A DNA stretch of 55,191 nucleotides, taken from the NCBI GenBank assembly GCA_026393075.1, contig JAPLAW010000054.1, positions 1-55,191 on the forward strand, in the 5' to 3' direction. Positions within the stretch are counted from its first letter, which is position 1. Every line of letters begins with the position of its first letter. Shown here in pieces: positions 33,196 through 41,285 of this stretch. The position numbers were made by a program, and so were the translations under genes. This DNA is from Actinomycetota bacterium. GTDB taxonomy: Bacteria > Actinomycetota > Actinomycetes > Nanopelagicales > Nanopelagicaceae. The notes under the pieces were generated by a model. The model did not search any database. It worked only from the letters and a program-made list of their open reading frames with translations, and was not told the origin of the DNA.

Positions 33196-34143
33196 CTAGA
33201 TCTCTTGCATAACTATCAAGGTGCGACCTTGCTTGCTAGCTGCTGTTTTAAAGGCTTCTGGCGCTTTGGCAAAAGGTAGTTCCTGTGCAATCTGCGGAAT
33301 ACATTTGCCCACTTTTAGGAATTCCATAGCTTCTTGCATTAACCCTGCAATAAGCGACCAAGGGCGACGCAATAAGTTATATCCAATTAACTGATGCTCG
33401 GTACCTAAGAATCTAGGAGCGATTAAAGGTAACTGCACACCAGCACTAAAACCAAGCAAAACATGTTTGCAGTCAGCACCACCACACATAAGTGCTTTGT
33501 TTGTGATCTCGCCACCAAGGCCATCAATAATTCCGCTTACGCCTTTGCCGCCCGTAAGTTCCATAACTTTTGCTGGCATCTCATCGTAGGAAACGTAATC
33601 AACACCTGGAATATTAATTGGTTCACGAGCAGCGGCAATTACATGCGCTCCTCGAGCGAGAGCAACTTCAACTGCTGCGCCACCTACGCCGCGATTGGCA
33701 CCTAAAATCAAAACACTCTGACCTTTTTGAATCTTTATCGAGTGATCTAAAATTGCAAGTGCGGTAACAATTCCAGTGAATCCTGCAGCGACATCTTTAT
33801 GGCTGACACCGGCTGGAATTTCAAACAAAACATCTCGTGGCACTGATGCAACAGTGCGATGAATTCCAGGTGAAAATAATCCGCCGCCGCGCATTTCAAC
33901 GAAAGCGAAATAGAGTTTGCCAGCCGCATCACGAACTACACCAGTTGTTCCTGGAATAACTGGCATTGGTGGGCCTGGCGGAAATCTTCCTTCAGCAACT
34001 TGGCGATCAAGTGGCGATACATCGCAAACAATGACATCGACTAATTCTTCACCTGGGTTGGCAACCACTGGGGTTGGACGTATCTCGCTTTCGCCAATTG
34101 CAGTGCACCAGAGAGCTTGGGCAGTTTCACCTGAAATAGTCAT
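33196..34143 (-). CDS. MDR-superfamily NAD(P)H-dependent reductase
   Basis: 315 residues from the ATG at 34143; a TTG five codons upstream is less likely. The Rossmann motif SVLILGANRGVGGAAVEVALARGAHVIAAAREP (about 148-180) and VIPGTTGVVRDAAGKLYF place it in the zinc-free quinone oxidoreductase/enoyl reductase branch. No structural or catalytic Cys/His zinc set is seen. It is the first gene of a two-gene unit with the FAD oxidoreductase and is divergent from the SnoaL-nitrilase-ALDH operon. Confidence 0.85.
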   Translation of the reverse strand: MTISGETAQALWCTAIGESEIRPTPVVANPGEELVDVIVCDVSPLDRQVAEGRFPPGPPMPVIPGTTGVVRDAAGKLYFAFVEMRGGGLFSPGIHRTVASVPRDVLFEIPAGVSHKDVAAGFTGIVTALAILDHSIKIQKGQSVLILGANRGVGGAAVEVALARGAHVIAAAREPINIPGVDYVSYDEMPAKVMELTGGKGVSGIIDGLGGEITNKALMCGGADCKHVLLGFSAGVQLPLIAPRFLGTEHQLIGYNLLRRPWSLIAGLMQEAMEFLKVGKCIPQIAQELPFAKAPEAFKTAASKQGRTLIVMQEI

Positions 34144-34189
34144 GTGGCTATCAAACAAGCATTTGGGCTAACTTTCTACTACCCGTTCC

Positions 34190-34206
34190 ATTCCTTAGGC
34201 TGGAAT
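34190..34206. promoter_or_regulatory. ATTCC-N7-GGAAT inverted repeat (two-half-site operator)
   Basis: ATTCC 34190-34194 and GGAAT 34202-34206 are perfect arms with a 7-base spacer in the divergent promoter between the MDR reductase (34143) and the SnoaL-like gene (34248). It has the same TTCC-N7-GGAA geometry as at 1213 and in the arrays. A further GTTCC lies at 34185-34189. Confidence 0.42.
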
Positions 34207-34247
34207 TTTGCTTTATCCCAGATGCGATCTGCGCTACATTTCTTCGC

Positions 34248-34682
34248 ATGTCAGAGTCACTTACACCCGGTCATCAGATCATTCAAAACATGCTCACCGC
34301 GATTAAAACTCGCGATTTGGCGGGCATTCTCAATACCTATGAAGAGAGTGATGACCTTTATGTTTTTCTTGAAGGACCTCGCTGGTCATCGCGCACATAT
34401 ACCAATGTGAGTGCCGGTTGGACCGCTTGGTATGGCGCTGATCTTGAAATCTACGACCATGATTGGGCTGAAGGACCTGCTGAAATTACGGTTGGAAATA
34501 TCTCATCGCTGCAAGGAATAATCAATCTTCACACCAAGTCTCCTGCGCAAGAAAAGATTCTGAAGTTTCGTGGCACCTGGGTATTTCGATTAGGCGCTGA
34601 TGGACAATGGCGCATTATGCATGAACACGTATCGGCTCCCCTGGAGAATCCATACGGCACCGGAGATTGGAAAAAAGCATGA
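34248..34682 (+). CDS. SnoaL/NTF2-like protein
   Basis: 144 residues with the cone-shaped SnoaL-like pattern: ALTAIKTRDLAGILNTYEESDDLYVFLEGP at the start and ILKFRGTWVFRLGADGQWRIMHEHVSAP at the end (the usual ...W+I.H.H.S motif of calcium/calmodulin-kinase-associated and polyketide-cyclase-like domains). Members bind or isomerise small molecules. It is the first gene of a plus operon, and its stop overlaps the nitrilase start as ATGA. Role unknown. Confidence 0.78.
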   Translation: MSESLTPGHQIIQNMLTAIKTRDLAGILNTYEESDDLYVFLEGPRWSSRTYTNVSAGWTAWYGADLEIYDHDWAEGPAEITVGNISSLQGIINLHTKSPAQEKILKFRGTWVFRLGADGQWRIMHEHVSAPLENPYGTGDWKKA

Positions 34683-35761
34683 CAATTTTAATTGGTACTA
34701 AGAAAAGCGCTCCGGTTGCAAAAGTAAAAGCTGGTCGCGCCATGGCTTTGCAGATTAAAGGCAAAGGTGTTGCAAAGATGGATGTCGCATCAGCTCGCGC
34801 TTCGATCATGGCTTCAGTTGAACGAGTCGATGCCACAATTCAGGCAGCTGGTGGTTGGTTAGGTGGCGACTTAAATATTGTTGTACTACCTGAATATTTC
34901 TTATCTGGTTACCCAATGGGTGACACCATGGCAGGTTGGGCTGAAAAAGGTGCAATCGCGCATGATGGACCAGAATATGAAGGTCTGTGCGCTACAGCTC
35001 AGAAAAATAAAATTTACTTATCTGGAAATACTTACGAGCTAGATCCGAATTTTCCTGGCATTTATTTCCAGGCTTGCTTCATTATTGATCCAACAGGTGA
35101 ATTAGTGCATCGCTATCGCCGCATGCACTCAATGTTCTCGCCTTCACCTTGGGATTACTGGGATAAATACACCGATCTATACGGTGCTGAAAATATCTTC
35201 CCGGTAACTCATACCGAATATGGCAACTTAGCCACTATTGCTAGCGAGGAAATTCAATATCCTGAAGTAGCTCGCGCCCTTGCATTTAAAGGTGCTGAGA
35301 TCTTTCTGCATTCAACTAGCGAAGTCGGCTCCCCTGCTTTGACTTCAAAGGATGTAGCAAAACGTGCTCGTGCTTTTGAAAACCATGCCTACGTTGTTTC
35401 AGCAAACTCAGCCGGACTAGATGGCTCTGCCGTACCTATGAATTCAACCGATGGCATGAGCAAAGTAGTTGATTACAACGGTTTGGTTCTCTGCGAAGCA
35501 GGCTACGGCGAAACTATGAATGCTCATGCGGCTATCGATGTAATGGCACTTCGTCGTACTCGCAATAAGCCAGGAATGAGTAACACTCTTTCTCGTAACA
35601 AGTCACAATTATGGGCTTCGGTTTATGGCGCAGTTGATGTGGTTTCCTCTAACGCATTGTTGACCAACGAACCACAACGTTCATTCTTTGTAGAGCGTCA
35701 AACTAGCGTGATTAAGAAGATGCAAGAGCTTGGGATCTACGAAAGCAATGAGGGCTACTAA
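34679..35761 (+). CDS. Nitrilase-fold protein with a substituted catalytic triad
   Basis: 360 residues from the ATG at 34679. The carbon-nitrogen hydrolase fold is clear: LNIVVLPEYFLSGYPMGD gives the catalytic Glu 72; RYRRMHS occupies the place of the YRKxH lysine (Arg 148); and ATIASEEIQYPEVARALAFKGAEIFLH aligns with the ICYDxxFPE nucleophile region but has Ser 189 (AGC, 35243-35245) where the catalytic Cys should be. The protein is longer than typical amidases. Either it is a Ser variant with different chemistry or a non-catalytic binding protein. It is co-transcribed with SnoaL and ALDH genes. Confidence 0.85.
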   Translation: MTILIGTKKSAPVAKVKAGRAMALQIKGKGVAKMDVASARASIMASVERVDATIQAAGGWLGGDLNIVVLPEYFLSGYPMGDTMAGWAEKGAIAHDGPEYEGLCATAQKNKIYLSGNTYELDPNFPGIYFQACFIIDPTGELVHRYRRMHSMFSPSPWDYWDKYTDLYGAENIFPVTHTEYGNLATIASEEIQYPEVARALAFKGAEIFLHSTSEVGSPALTSKDVAKRARAFENHAYVVSANSAGLDGSAVPMNSTDGMSKVVDYNGLVLCEAGYGETMNAHAAIDVMALRRTRNKPGMSNTLSRNKSQLWASVYGAVDVVSSNALLTNEPQRSFFVERQTSVIKKMQELGIYESNEGY

Positions 35762-35764
35762 GTA

Positions 35765-37192
35765 ATGTCGCGCTTGGATGCTGATGTAAAAGTTCGTAAC
35801 CCCCGAACTGGTGAGATTGATCGTGATTTAGCAGCGCCGACTTCGCAAGAGTTAACGGATCTAGTAGCTAAGTTACGTGGCGCCCAGAAAAGCTGGGAAT
35901 CACTTGGCGCTGTAAAGCGTGGCGAAATATTGATGCAGTGGCATGCTGAACTTCAAAAAGAAGGCGATGCAATTGTGCAAGCGCTCTTTGAAGATACTGG
36001 CCGCATAACTGAGAGCGCAATCGAACTGCAAGTAACTTTGGCTGGCATCGAACGTTGGGCAAAGATGGCACCAGCTTTGATGGATGAATCTGAAAGTCAG
36101 AAAGCACAGCTGCCTGGTGTAACTATTCATCCTTCGTATCGGCCATATCAATTAGTTGGCGTAATTAGTCCGTGGAACTTTCCGCTTTTACTTGGTTGCT
36201 TAGATGCAATTCCAGCACTTGCAGCTGGTTGCGCAGTATTGATTAAACCAAGTGAAGTAACCCCTCGATTCTTAGCGCCATTAGCTCGTTCTATTGAGCG
36301 CGTGCCCGTGTTACGCGATCTATTCGGAACCATCGAAGGTGCTGCTGAAGTTGGCCAAGCCATGATTCCGCAAGTTGATTTCGTCTGCTTTACCGGCAGC
36401 ACTGAAGTTGGCGAATTAATCGCAGCCGCCGGCGCTCAAGCATTTACTGCCGTTTCACTAGAACTAGGTGGAAAAGACCCCGCAATTGTTTTGCCGGGTG
36501 CCGATATTGACCGCGCAGCAGCTGGAATTCTCTGGGGTGGCACTGCTAACTCAGGTCAATCTTGTTTATCAATCGAACGCGTATATGCCCATGCTGATAT
36601 TTATGATGACTTTGTCGGCAAGATTGCAGCCCTAGCAAATAACATCGGTATCAACTATCCAAAGTTAGATAGCGGTGCTCTTGGACCAATTATTGCGATC
36701 GATCAAGTAGATACCATCAAGGATCACTTAGCTGATGCTTATGCAAAAGGCGCAAAAGCCCTTAGTGGCGGTGAAGTTAAACAACTTGGTGGTGGATATT
36801 TCCTCGAGGCAACTATCTTGGTAAATGTCGACCACAGTATGAAAGTTATGACTGCCGAAACATTTGCACCAATTCTGCCAATTATGAAAGTCGAATCCGA
36901 AGCACAAGCTCTTGAGTTAGCTAATGCAACTATTTACGGACTATCTGGTTCGGTATTTGCTGCAACTATTGAAGATGGCATGCGAATTGGTCGCCAGATT
37001 GATGCCGGTGCAATCAGTATTAATGATGCATCCTTAACTGCGATTATGCATGAGGGCGAAAAACAAGCATTCAAGCATTCCGGTATTGGTGGTTCGCGAA
37101 TGGGCCCAGCATCTATTCGCCGGTTCTTCCGTCGCCAATCATTATTGGTAAATACAACTACTGGTAATGATCCTTGGTGGTGGAATAAGTAG
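35765..37192 (+). CDS. Aldehyde dehydrogenase family protein
   Basis: 475 residues, standard ALDH size. Asn 138 (ISPWNFP), general base Glu 234 (SLELGGKDP) and nucleophile Cys 267 (NSGQSCLSIERVY) are all present, so it should be active. It oxidises an aldehyde to the acid with NAD(P)+. ATG at 35765, 3 bases after the nitrilase-fold gene. It would remove the aldehyde released by a retro-aldol or hydrolytic step; in Ltp2-type chemistry aldehyde or ketone products are expected. The precise aldehyde is unknown. Confidence 0.92.
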   Translation: MSRLDADVKVRNPRTGEIDRDLAAPTSQELTDLVAKLRGAQKSWESLGAVKRGEILMQWHAELQKEGDAIVQALFEDTGRITESAIELQVTLAGIERWAKMAPALMDESESQKAQLPGVTIHPSYRPYQLVGVISPWNFPLLLGCLDAIPALAAGCAVLIKPSEVTPRFLAPLARSIERVPVLRDLFGTIEGAAEVGQAMIPQVDFVCFTGSTEVGELIAAAGAQAFTAVSLELGGKDPAIVLPGADIDRAAAGILWGGTANSGQSCLSIERVYAHADIYDDFVGKIAALANNIGINYPKLDSGALGPIIAIDQVDTIKDHLADAYAKGAKALSGGEVKQLGGGYFLEATILVNVDHSMKVMTAETFAPILPIMKVESEAQALELANATIYGLSGSVFAATIEDGMRIGRQIDAGAISINDASLTAIMHEGEKQAFKHSGIGGSRMGPASIRRFFRRQSLLVNTTTGNDPWWWNK

Positions 37193-37215
37193 CTAGCGTG
37201 GAATAACTAGCTAGT
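37180..37215. repeat. Tandem 18-bp duplication across two convergent stop codons
   Basis: GTGGAATAAGTAGCTAGC (37180-37197) is followed at once by a second copy (37198-37215) with 16 of 18 identical bases. The first copy holds the ALDH stop (TAG 37190-37192) and the second holds, on the other strand, the stop of the SNase gene (37207-37209). Confidence 0.85.
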
Positions 37216-37920
37216 GCAGGCCTTACCGTCGCCATCACCATCGAGGCGATGTGGATCTTTACCAATGACAGTAACTGGCGCTAAACCAAGTGCTTTTAAA
37301 TCGCTGCAATTCAAGTCTGGTGGATACAACGGAATGCAACCGGCATAGTTCGGATCGCAACCAGTTGTAGCACTTGGCGCCGCAACTGGAGTATTAACTG
37401 GCGTAGCGACCGGAGTTCCAACAGCCTTATAAGTAGTTATCGCTTTAGTTGGAACCAATTGAGTTCCTGGACACTCTTTCCATAGACCTACTTTGTACAA
37501 CTTGGCATCCTGCGCCGCCTTTAACATTGCGGCTGAATAAATCCCTTTTTCACCTTGATAGAAATACGGCGCTGCTGCCCCAATTTTTATCATCTCAAGA
37601 TTCACATTTATTTTGCCGACGAAGATGTATCGCAGAGCGCGACCGTAACGATCATACGAAGCTGAAGCCGGATCCGCTTTTAAAGTAATGGTTCCCTTTT
37701 TCGCTAACAAATTTACAAGCGCATCTTTAGATTCTTTAGCAAAACATTCACCCTCGGCAAGTTCTGGGGCATCGATTTGCAACAATCGAATCTTCATACC
37801 ATCGGCCATTGTTACGGTGTCGCCGTCGTAAATTTTTACAACTCTAAGTGCTCCCTGTGCCGGAAAAACTCCAAGTACGAGTAAGGCAGAGATAACTAAT
37901 GCGTACTTAGATTTTTGCAT
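37207..37920 (-). CDS. Secreted SNase-like nuclease with Excalibur calcium-binding domain
   Basis: 237 residues. A signal peptide (MQKSKYALVISALLVLGVFPAQG) is followed by an SNase domain at about 25-150: VVKIYDGDTVTM, IRLLQIDAPELAEGE (catalytic Arg and Glu) and YDRYGRALRYIFV (second Arg). A Thr/Pro/Ala/Val linker with VATPVNTPVAAP follows, then an Excalibur domain at about 205-237 with DLNCSDLKAL and the DPHRLDGDGDGKAC calcium loop. Such proteins degrade extracellular nucleic acids with Ca2+. It is independent of the catabolic island. Followed by a small membrane protein gene upstream at 37926 in the same direction. Confidence 0.92.
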   Translation of the reverse strand: MQKSKYALVISALLVLGVFPAQGALRVVKIYDGDTVTMADGMKIRLLQIDAPELAEGECFAKESKDALVNLLAKKGTITLKADPASASYDRYGRALRYIFVGKINVNLEMIKIGAAAPYFYQGEKGIYSAAMLKAAQDAKLYKVGLWKECPGTQLVPTKAITTYKAVGTPVATPVNTPVAAPSATTGCDPNYAGCIPLYPPDLNCSDLKALGLAPVTVIGKDPHRLDGDGDGKACTS

Positions 37921-37925
37921 GCAGT

Positions 37926-38303
37926 TTATTTGCGGGCTAAACGCCAGTGATAGACATAGAGCGGACCAGCAATAATTAATGTAGTAACTGCATCAATCAT
38001 GCTCTTTACGGCTTGACGTTGATTCTGATCTTTAACTTGAGCTGCAATTACGGCAGAATCTACTTTTGGTGCTGTTGCATAGGGATCAACATATGCTGGA
38101 TCTGGATAAGCAACATTTACACCACTTCTAATTAATGAAACCAGTGAGAAAAGGCAAACCATAAGAGTGATTAGGCAGACGGCATATAGATATAGCGAAC
38201 GCCAATCAATTCTTGATTGCTGATAAATTGGTTGAATTACTTGAGCTTTAGCTGGGACCTTAGCCGCTACTTTCTTTGCTGGAGATTTCTTAGTGGTTGC
38301 CAT
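37926..38303 (-). CDS. Small membrane protein with Lys/Ala-rich N-terminus, unknown
   Basis: 125 residues. The N-terminal 22 residues are basic and Ala/Pro-rich (TTKKSPAKKVAAKVPAK), as seen in actinobacterial histone-like or DNA-contacting tails. Two membrane segments follow, about 37-62 (SLYLYAVCLITLMVCLFSLVSLI) and about 103-120 (DAVTTLIIAGPLYVYHW), with a polar loop between them. The SNase gene follows 5 bases after its stop. I do not recognise the family. Confidence 0.68.
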   Translation of the reverse strand: MATTKKSPAKKVAAKVPAKAQVIQPIYQQSRIDWRSLYLYAVCLITLMVCLFSLVSLIRSGVNVAYPDPAYVDPYATAPKVDSAVIAAQVKDQNQRQAVKSMIDAVTTLIIAGPLYVYHWRLARK

Positions 38304-38372
38304 ATCTAAATTATGCTCTTAAATTCCGAGAATCAGCCATACATTTGAGCAACACACCTCTATTCTTTTCAA

Positions 38373-38735
38373 ATGAGCACTGTTAAAACCATATTTCTAG
38401 TTATCCATATTCTTTCTGTAGTGGGTGGTTTAGTACTTCTTCTGACCCAACTGCCTAAGCCAAAGAAATCAATCCACGTAGGCTTTCTACATTCCATGCT
38501 AACCGCGCTAGTTGCCGGAATCGCATTGGTCGGAATCAACACTTCGCTACACGCATCAGATCCAACTAAATATGACGCACCTGATCATGGAAAAGTCGGG
38601 ATTAAGTTTCTAGTTCTTCTGGTGATTCTGGCTTTAACGATTAAAAATAGGAAGAAATCTGAAGTTTCAACTGGTATTTGGGCTGGGCTAATCGCTCTGA
38701 CGCTAGCTAATGTTTTTATAGCCACATCGCTTTAA
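38373..38735 (+). CDS. Small four-segment membrane protein, unknown
   Basis: 120 residues with four likely membrane segments (IFLVIHILSVVGGLVLLLT, SMLTALVAGIALVGI, IKFLVLLVILALTI and IWAGLIALTLANVFIATSL). An HxLS in the first segment and an HSML in the second could hold a ligand, but I see no family signature. It is divergent from 38303 and lies 18 bases before the LacI gene, possibly in the same transcript. No function can be assigned. Confidence 0.65.
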   Translation: MSTVKTIFLVIHILSVVGGLVLLLTQLPKPKKSIHVGFLHSMLTALVAGIALVGINTSLHASDPTKYDAPDHGKVGIKFLVLLVILALTIKNRKKSEVSTGIWAGLIALTLANVFIATSL

Positions 38736-38753
38736 TTCACCTAGAATTGCCCA

Positions 38754-39788
38754 GTGGCCGAAAAGAGCACTTCCCGAAGCGTAGAAGTAACCATTGATTT
38801 AGTTGCTGAAACTGCCGGTGTTAGTCGTGCGACCGTTTCGCGAGTTATTAATGGCAGTGCCAAAGTTTCGCCGGAAACTGAAAAAGCTGTCCGCAAAGCA
38901 ATCAAGAAATACAACTTCGTTCCTAACACCACCGCTCGCAGACTGGCAGGTGGACGCAGTGGATTAGTTGCCTTAGTTCTTGAAGAGTCCAGCGAGGAAT
39001 TCTTCCTAAATCCTTTCTGGGGTCTAGTTGTTCAAGGATTTACGACAGCGATTTCTGATGCTGGCATGCAGCCGCTTCTGCTTATTCGCCCAAAAACAGG
39101 TAGCGAAGATTCACTCTTTGAATCGTTACGTAAAGCTCAAGTTGATGGAATCGCGATGTTTAGCTGGCACCGTTCGGTAAAGAGTTTCGAACGCTTACTT
39201 CCTAAGGGTGTACCAGTAGTTTTTGGCGGTGACTTAGGCGGCTCAGACAAATTCCCATATGTAGACGTTGATAACGTTCAAGGTGGCTACTTAGCCACTA
39301 AACACTTGATTTCTCAGGGATGTAAGAAAATAGTCGCGATAACCGGAGATTTAAAGCTCCAATCCGGGCGCGATAGATTCGAAGGTTTTGAAAAAGCGAT
39401 GTCAGAGGCTGGGCGGGAAATTTCACCAGCTTCAGTTTTAACTGGTGACTATTCAACTTCAAAAGCCGAAGAAGTCGTTCGCGAGTTCCTGAAGAAGAAA
39501 ATACCATTCGATGGAATCTTTGCTGGAAACGATCTAAGCGCAATTGGTGCGATAAATGTTTTACTACAAAATAAAATCGCAGTGCCAAAACAAGTTAAAG
39601 TAATCGGTTTCGATAATTCACCAGTAGCTACTCGCTCGGTGCCAGCGCTTTCGAGTATCCATCAGCCAACTCGTGAACTTGGTGCCGAGGTGGCAAACAT
39701 GTTGGTTGCAGCTTTGAGTGGTGCGGTAGTTTCTAAGAAAATGTTGCCGGTAAAACTAGTAGCTAGAGAGTCAACTGCTAAAAGTTAG
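38754..39788 (+). CDS. LacI-family transcriptional regulator of the beta-glucan locus
   Basis: 344 residues, GTG start. The helix-turn-helix is TIDLVAETAGVSRATVSRVINGSAKVSPETEKAVRKAIKKYNFVPNTTARRLAGG (hinge helix at the end), then a sugar-binding periplasmic-like domain ending KVIGFDNSPVATRSVPALSSIHQPTRELGAEVANML. It overlaps the opposing GH1 gene by 4 bases. Two identical palindromes of the LacI type (TGAAAGCGGTTTCA, centred on CG) lie before the GH1/GH16 and binding-protein/GH16 gene pairs, so it probably represses them until a glucan oligosaccharide is present. No such site is seen before its own gene. Confidence 0.92.
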   Translation: MAEKSTSRSVEVTIDLVAETAGVSRATVSRVINGSAKVSPETEKAVRKAIKKYNFVPNTTARRLAGGRSGLVALVLEESSEEFFLNPFWGLVVQGFTTAISDAGMQPLLLIRPKTGSEDSLFESLRKAQVDGIAMFSWHRSVKSFERLLPKGVPVVFGGDLGGSDKFPYVDVDNVQGGYLATKHLISQGCKKIVAITGDLKLQSGRDRFEGFEKAMSEAGREISPASVLTGDYSTSKAEEVVREFLKKKIPFDGIFAGNDLSAIGAINVLLQNKIAVPKQVKVIGFDNSPVATRSVPALSSIHQPTRELGAEVANMLVAALSGAVVSKKMLPVKLVARESTAKS

Positions 39789-41170
39789 TCACTGCTATTT
39801 GCGGCAATTATTTGCTTGTACTTCTTTGCACTCAGCTTGGGTGTTCGAACTAGGGTCTTATAGTCAACTCGCACTAAACCAAAACGCTTGGCATAGCCTT
39901 CAGCCCACTCAAAATTATCAAGTAGCGACCAAGCAAAGTAGCCCTTTACTGGCACGCCTGCAGCTATCGCTTTTTGCAGTGATTGCAGATGCCGGACTAA
40001 GTAAGAAGTACGCTCTACATCGTTGATGCTTCCATCGGACTCGACCACATCTTCATAAGATGAGCCGTTCTCGGTAATCATTAGATAAGGAATCTCTGGA
40101 TAATCACGATGTACCCGTGATACCAAGTTTCCTAATCCTTCAGGAGTAACAACCCAGCCCATCGCTGTAAGCGAGTTAGCTAAGTGTGGCGGCGGTGAAT
40201 TATCGCCCTTTTGCGGGAATGGGAAGATGCCAGGACCGTTATCCAACAAATCCTCTGGACGGGGGTTACGTAAGAACGAATCAGAATAATAGTTGAGACC
40301 CAGGTAATCAGGCTTTGATTTAAGTAATTCCTGATCACCCGGAAGTATTACGTCGGTTAGCGCTTGTCCGTAATACTCAAGAATGTTAGTTGGATACTTG
40401 CCATAGAGCATCGCTTCAATCCACCAGCGATTTATATTTGAATCTAGTAACGCATTTAAAGTTACCAACTCAGTATTCTCGGGATTCTCTAAATTATGGT
40501 TTGTCATATTAACAGTCAGGCCAACTTGAGCATTTGGGCGAATCTTCTTTATTGCACGAGTTGCCATTGAGTGAGCAAGAGCAGTGTGATGCGATGCTGC
40601 TATAGCGAGAGCGTGATCTTTTTTACCAGGTGCATGTACTCCGATTGAATAACCCAACCATGCAACGCACCAAGGTTCGTTCAGTGTGATCCAATTATTT
40701 ACTCGATCACCAAATTCTTCAGCACAAGCTAATGCGTAATCTGCAAAAGCTTCAGCCGTTGCTCTATTCGCCCAACCACCAGCATCTTCAAGTTTTTGGG
40801 GCAAGTCCCAGTGATACAATGTAACCATTGGCTCAATGCCAGCTTCGATTAGTGAATCAATTAAACTGTTATAAAAGTTAAAGCCGCGTTCTTCGCGAAC
40901 CCCGTCGCCATTTGGAAATAGACGTGGCCAAGCAATTGAAAAACGATATGCCTTTACTCCCAAATCTTTCATGATTTCAATATCTTCTGGAAAACGATGG
41001 TAATGATCGCACGCAACATCACCGTTATCACTACCTACAACTTTGCCCGGAGTCTTACTAAAGGTATCCCAAATGCTTACGCCACGACCATCGAGTTGTG
41101 CCGCACCCTCGATTTGGTAACTGGCAGTTGCAGTTCCCCAAAGAAAGTCATCTGGAAAAACGTTAGACAT
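39785..41170 (-). CDS. GH1 beta-glucosidase
   Basis: 461 residues from the ATG at 41170 (MSNVFPDDFLWGTATASYQIEGA), with GGAG about 10 bases upstream. Acid/base Glu 165 lies in ITLNEPW and nucleophile Glu 367 in LMITENGS, with the substrate-binding HWDLPQ and the C-terminal YFAWSLLDNFEWAEGYAKRFGLV also present. It cleaves beta-glucosides in the cytoplasm, here probably beta-1,3-gluco-oligosaccharides brought in by the neighbouring importer. The LacI operator at 41239 lies 69 bases upstream. No signal peptide. Confidence 0.95.
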   Translation of the reverse strand: MSNVFPDDFLWGTATASYQIEGAAQLDGRGVSIWDTFSKTPGKVVGSDNGDVACDHYHRFPEDIEIMKDLGVKAYRFSIAWPRLFPNGDGVREERGFNFYNSLIDSLIEAGIEPMVTLYHWDLPQKLEDAGGWANRATAEAFADYALACAEEFGDRVNNWITLNEPWCVAWLGYSIGVHAPGKKDHALAIAASHHTALAHSMATRAIKKIRPNAQVGLTVNMTNHNLENPENTELVTLNALLDSNINRWWIEAMLYGKYPTNILEYYGQALTDVILPGDQELLKSKPDYLGLNYYSDSFLRNPRPEDLLDNGPGIFPFPQKGDNSPPPHLANSLTAMGWVVTPEGLGNLVSRVHRDYPEIPYLMITENGSSYEDVVESDGSINDVERTSYLVRHLQSLQKAIAAGVPVKGYFAWSLLDNFEWAEGYAKRFGLVRVDYKTLVRTPKLSAKKYKQIIAANSSD

Positions 41171-41238
41171 AAACTTTGAACTCCGTTTCGGCAATTTCTA
41201 CCCCTATACTTTCAGATAGGAGCCTTATAAACCGCCTC

Positions 41239-41252
41239 TGAAAGCGGTTTCA
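41239..41252. promoter_or_regulatory. LacI-type operator palindrome, GH1/GH16 divergent promoter
   Basis: TGAAAGCGGTTTCA, a near-palindrome with the central CG typical of LacI-family operators. It is repeated base for base at 48328-48341. It lies between the GH1 start (41170) and cytoplasmic GH16 start (41286). An extra AAACCGC arm at 41229-41235 can pair with GCGGTTT at 41244-41250. Confidence 0.82.
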
Positions 41253-41285
41253 TATCCTCAGACCCTATCGTATTTGGAGGCAGAA

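Noticed and set aside
37180-37215. The short tandem repeat as a CRISPR or integration att site
   Set aside because: Only two adjacent copies without spacers, and no integrase or cas genes in the window.
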